Source: Chloroflexota bacterium
GTDB lineage: Bacteria; Chloroflexota; Chloroflexia; Chloroflexales; Herpetosiphonaceae
Direction: 5' to 3'
NCBI GenBank assembly: GCA_020161265.1
Contig: JAIUOC010000007.1
Coordinates: 124,001 to 188,000, forward strand
Length of the DNA stretch: 64,000 nucleotides
Below the pieces are notes generated by a model. The model had not been told where the DNA came from and made no database searches. It worked only from the letters and a program-made list of their open reading frames with translations. Shown one piece after another: positions 61,281 through 64,000 of the stretch; position 1 is the first letter of the stretch, and the number at the start of each line of letters is the position of its first letter. Made by a program: the position numbers and the translations under genes.

Positions 61281-64000
61281 CCTCCCCATCCCACGCTTCG
61301 AGCACTAAGCGCCGCGTGCGATACTCGCCATACTGCTTCAGCTCTTTTTCTTTCAGCACTCGGAAGGTTTCGCCCGGGAAGTCGGGGCCATAGACCTCAG
61401 CCGGATCGAGGATGTAGCGCAGTTCGTCGCGGCTTAGCCCATACAATCGCGCAATCCGCGCATCAAGCTCGGCCCGCAATACCGCCCGCCGTTCGTCGCT
61501 CCAGCGGAAGGGTGGCAAAGCAAAACCAGCACGTGGGCTGAACCACTCTGGCGGCGCACCTCGGTTGCACTCGGCATTTTGGGCTAAAATGGCCTGCCGC
61601 CCCGCTTCGTCAAGCTCGGCCCATACATCTGCGGCGAACGGTTGCAGATCCCACGCGGTATAGACCAGCTCTAAAACTCGCGGCACGATGAAGGCTAGCT
61701 GGGCTGCATCAAAGCGTTCGGGTGGCAGCACGGGTAGTTGTTTGACATAGCTAAAGGTTAAATGTGTGCCACCAATCTTCTGTCGTACTATGTAGTCAAA
61801 GCAAAGGCTATTAACTATGCTTAAGAAGCAGGAAAACAAGCTAGAATTAATATCTGTTAGGAAAATCAAAGGTGCGGTATGGCCTACCGCCACTCGTGGA
61901 ATCAGGCTAAAAATCGCCGTTCGTTCAACAACACTGCTAGTAATATCACGAAATACCAATAACCACTTATTTTGATGCTTACTTGGAATACGATCCTCTA
62001 TACTCTCTCTATCAATCCAGTATGTGGGAATTGGAAGATCTTCTGGGTTGCCATAATCTGCACCATACCAGCCTTCATATTTTCTGGATAATCTGTTGCC
62101 AGCATTTTCTTTGCCTATGAGTGATGCAAATCTATGATCAAATTGCCATATCATTTTTGCTTCATATAAAGGCATTCTATCGCGTGAGGATTCGTTTTTA
62201 AATAAACCACTATCATTTGCCATATGAAACATTGTACCAAACGATATATTCCAAGGATTTTGTTTTGTTTTTTGGTTATCTAAGATTGGGGCAATCCGAT
62301 AAATTTTTTTCGTTAACTGTGCATCAGTTTTAGTACGAAATATAGGGCAATTCAGAGTATTGGGATTAATTAAGGCGAATTCATCGCTAGTCATATTAAA
62401 ATGTCTAGCATCCTGTTCTATATCACTAAAATACCTACATAAGAAAATGAAGTCAGGGGTTTCGCTAGAAATACCATTTCCTACCATTGTAAGTGCACAG
62501 AATTTGAAAGCGTTATGTACTTCAGGAAAAATAAATGCTTCATTTTCAAAACCAATCAACCTTTCTAATGATTGTTTCTTGATTAAATCGCCAAAAAAGG
62601 CTTTAGTTGTATCATCGGTGGCGATGCCAGTTGGCACAATAATGCCTGCGCGGCCTTTACGATTGATCAAATCGCGATCAAGCTCGGAAAACAAGGCATA
62701 GGTATTGACATCGCCAACTGCCGTCAGTGGGTAGCGCTGCGAAACCCGAATAAAGCGGCTAGCAGCCTCGGCAATATATTTGGCATGCTCAAATTTGGCA
62801 TAGCGCTGTTGCTTGCTTGGTTCGTTGCTGCTGGCCCACGCCTTGAGCAACTTCTCACGTGCTGCTTTATTGGCCGCCTCGCGAATCTCGGCCACATCGA
62901 CCCAATGCTCCTGCTCTTGCAGCTTGATCCGCTCCCACGGCGGGTTGCCCAAAATCACATCGAAACCACGCGGGCTACCTTCGCCACAAATATGCGGAAA
63001 CTCCAGCTCCCAATGGAAAAAGCGCATTTCAGGCTGGTCGGCAAGGCCATCGACCCAAGCCAACAGGCCAGCGCTGACACTTTGGCGGGCCGTATCAAAG
63101 GCGTGCAAGGTAGCGCTAGTTGGAATCAGCCGCTCGCTATCCTTGGTGATCGGCTGGAAAAAAGCCGCCGTCCAAAGATTGTAGCGCGTCCAGTTTGGGC
63201 GTTCTTGCTCGCGCATGCGCGCATAGCCAGCCGCTTTGGCCCGCACTGCCGCCACGCTATCATCGGGCAGCGCCTCAAGTTGGCGCGTAGCTCGACCGAG
63301 CGTCGCATAATCAAGCTGGCTGGGCGCAAGATTCATGGTAATTTGGCCGCTGGCAATATCCTCGCGTTCGCGCTTGTTGCGTTTGCGCAAATTGCTCGCG
63401 ATGGTTTTATCGTCGCCAGTCACTGGCTTAAACGCATCATCGGGAATCCCTTGATTAACCAGTTCTTCAGTTGCGCCAACCAAACTATTGCCCCAACGAA
63501 TATGGGCATCGATAAACGAAAGCGGCATGCCCGCGCAATGGCCCTCGATCCACAGCGCCAATTTACACAAATCGACCGCCAACGGATTGAAATCGACTCC
63601 ATAAATACAGTGGGTAATCACATCGCGCACCGCATGGCGAAACTGATCGGGGGTTGGCTGATCCTCGCCGGAGCGCACCCGTGCCAGTTCGCGCCCGATG
63701 CGGCGAGCGGCGGCCAGCAAAAAGTGGCCCGAACCACAAGCGGGGTCGCAGACCGTAATTGAAAGCAAAGCTTGTTCCGGATTTTTATCGCGCAAGCGCT
63801 CGGCAATAATTGGCTCAAGCGCACTCTTGATCAGCTCCTGCACCAATTCGGGGCGAGTGTAATACGAACCGGTGGTTTTGCGCTCGGTGCCAGCAACCAA
63901 ATCGAAGCTTGTGCCAACGACCACCGGACGATAATCGAGCAACGACTCATAGACACTACCAAGCTCCTCGACATCGAGCGCCGCATAATTGACCCGCCGC
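61270..64000 (-). CDS. Eco57I-like restriction-modification DNA methylase (partial, N-terminus beyond right edge)
   Basis: At least 909 residues, open to the window edge (the upstream frame reads DVEELGSVYESLLDYRP). An ATG at 63942 is in frame but falls inside this conserved segment, so the true start lies outside. N6-adenine methylase motifs: motif I DPACGSGHFLLAAARRIG (DNA about 63711-63753) and motif IV GNPPW (62935-62949). The C-terminal half carries the target-recognition-like region (LPIPTYWIDRE, LTFSYVKQLPVLPPERF). Such single-chain proteins act as type IIG enzymes or as methylases of phage-defence systems (BREX PglX, DISARM); partners may lie to the right. The stop codon falls in the heptamer array. 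Confidence 0.88.
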   Translation of the reverse strand, partial: RRVNYAALDVEELGSVYESLLDYRPVVVGTSFDLVAGTERKTTGSYYTRPELVQELIKSALEPIIAERLRDKNPEQALLSITVCDPACGSGHFLLAAARRIGRELARVRSGEDQPTPDQFRHAVRDVITHCIYGVDFNPLAVDLCKLALWIEGHCAGMPLSFIDAHIRWGNSLVGATEELVNQGIPDDAFKPVTGDDKTIASNLRKRNKREREDIASGQITMNLAPSQLDYATLGRATRQLEALPDDSVAAVRAKAAGYARMREQERPNWTRYNLWTAAFFQPITKDSERLIPTSATLHAFDTARQSVSAGLLAWVDGLADQPEMRFFHWELEFPHICGEGSPRGFDVILGNPPWERIKLQEQEHWVDVAEIREAANKAAREKLLKAWASSNEPSKQQRYAKFEHAKYIAEAASRFIRVSQRYPLTAVGDVNTYALFSELDRDLINRKGRAGIIVPTGIATDDTTKAFFGDLIKKQSLERLIGFENEAFIFPEVHNAFKFCALTMVGNGISSETPDFIFLCRYFSDIEQDARHFNMTSDEFALINPNTLNCPIFRTKTDAQLTKKIYRIAPILDNQKTKQNPWNISFGTMFHMANDSGLFKNESSRDRMPLYEAKMIWQFDHRFASLIGKENAGNRLSRKYEGWYGADYGNPEDLPIPTYWIDRESIEDRIPSKHQNKWLLVFRDITSSVVERTAIFSLIPRVAVGHTAPLIFLTDINSSLFSCFLSIVNSLCFDYIVRQKIGGTHLTFSYVKQLPVLPPERFDAAQLAFIVPRVLELVYTAWDLQPFAADVWAELDEAGRQAILAQNAECNRGAPPEWFSPRAGFALPPFRWSDERRAVLRAELDARIARLYGLSRDELRYILDPAEVYGPDFPGETFRVLKEKELKQYGEYRTRRLVLEAWDGEDRA

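Noticed and set aside
61171-61393. Possible small Cys/Tyr-rich protein from the heptamer array
   Set aside because: The MFYALCS repeats are simply the translation of TTCTATG units and run antisense into the methylase gene.

Overview
The window looks like chromosomal DNA of a Chloroflexota bacterium close to Herpetosiphon. This is inferred from base composition near 50% GC, very large secreted proteins with Thr/Ser/Pro-rich linkers, YFPETGH-type repeat proteins, many multi-domain kinases, and short intergenic repeats of a kind I associate with this phylum. No rRNA, tRNA or CRISPR array was seen.

Layout. 1-6908 (-) is the 5' part of a giant secreted repeat protein that runs off the left edge. 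7181-9528 (+) holds a MerR regulator, an NmrA-like oxidoreductase behind a MerR-type promoter, and a flavodoxin-domain protein. 9697-13700 (-) is a peptide-type ABC importer (lipoprotein plus two permeases, no ATPase). 14097-16505 (+) is a membrane-embedded spermidine-synthase-like protein. 16571-20513 (-) is a MacB-like ABC exporter with a long coiled-coil adaptor, divergent from a NarL-type two-component pair (20699-23072). 23144-24001 (-) is a conserved-looking unknown.

24249-29976 (-) is the most distinctive block: an ebo gene cluster in the order eboD - small unknown ORF - eboB - eboE - eboC - eboF, with overlapping genes. In Nostoc the ebo genes are needed to move a scytonemin precursor across the membrane; the substrate here is unknown. 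Upstream lie yggS and pgeF (ylmE/ylmD type), two phasin-like coiled-coil proteins, and a cysteine-desulfurase-like class V aminotransferase.

34643-48238 (+) carries a secreted two-repeat protein, an isocitrate/isopropylmalate dehydrogenase, a 1774-residue Ser/Thr kinase-AAA-GAF-GAF-GGDEF protein, an FtsW/RodA-family flippase/polymerase, a small membrane protein, an MFS transporter, a GNAT acetyltransferase and a GAF histidine kinase. 48379-51265 (-) has an SGNH-like protein, a GT87-like membrane protein and an aldo/keto reductase.

51393-64000 is accessory in character: a 2374-residue secreted protein (LamG, Kelch, propeller, IPT, HELGH metalloprotease, TSP3-like Ca repeats, dockerin), a decayed xisH-xisI pair, an RCC1-repeat secreted protein with a long TATATD-type tail, a serine-recombinase remnant, tandem CACGAAGG and TTCTATG repeats, and an Eco57I-like restriction-modification methylase cut by the right edge.
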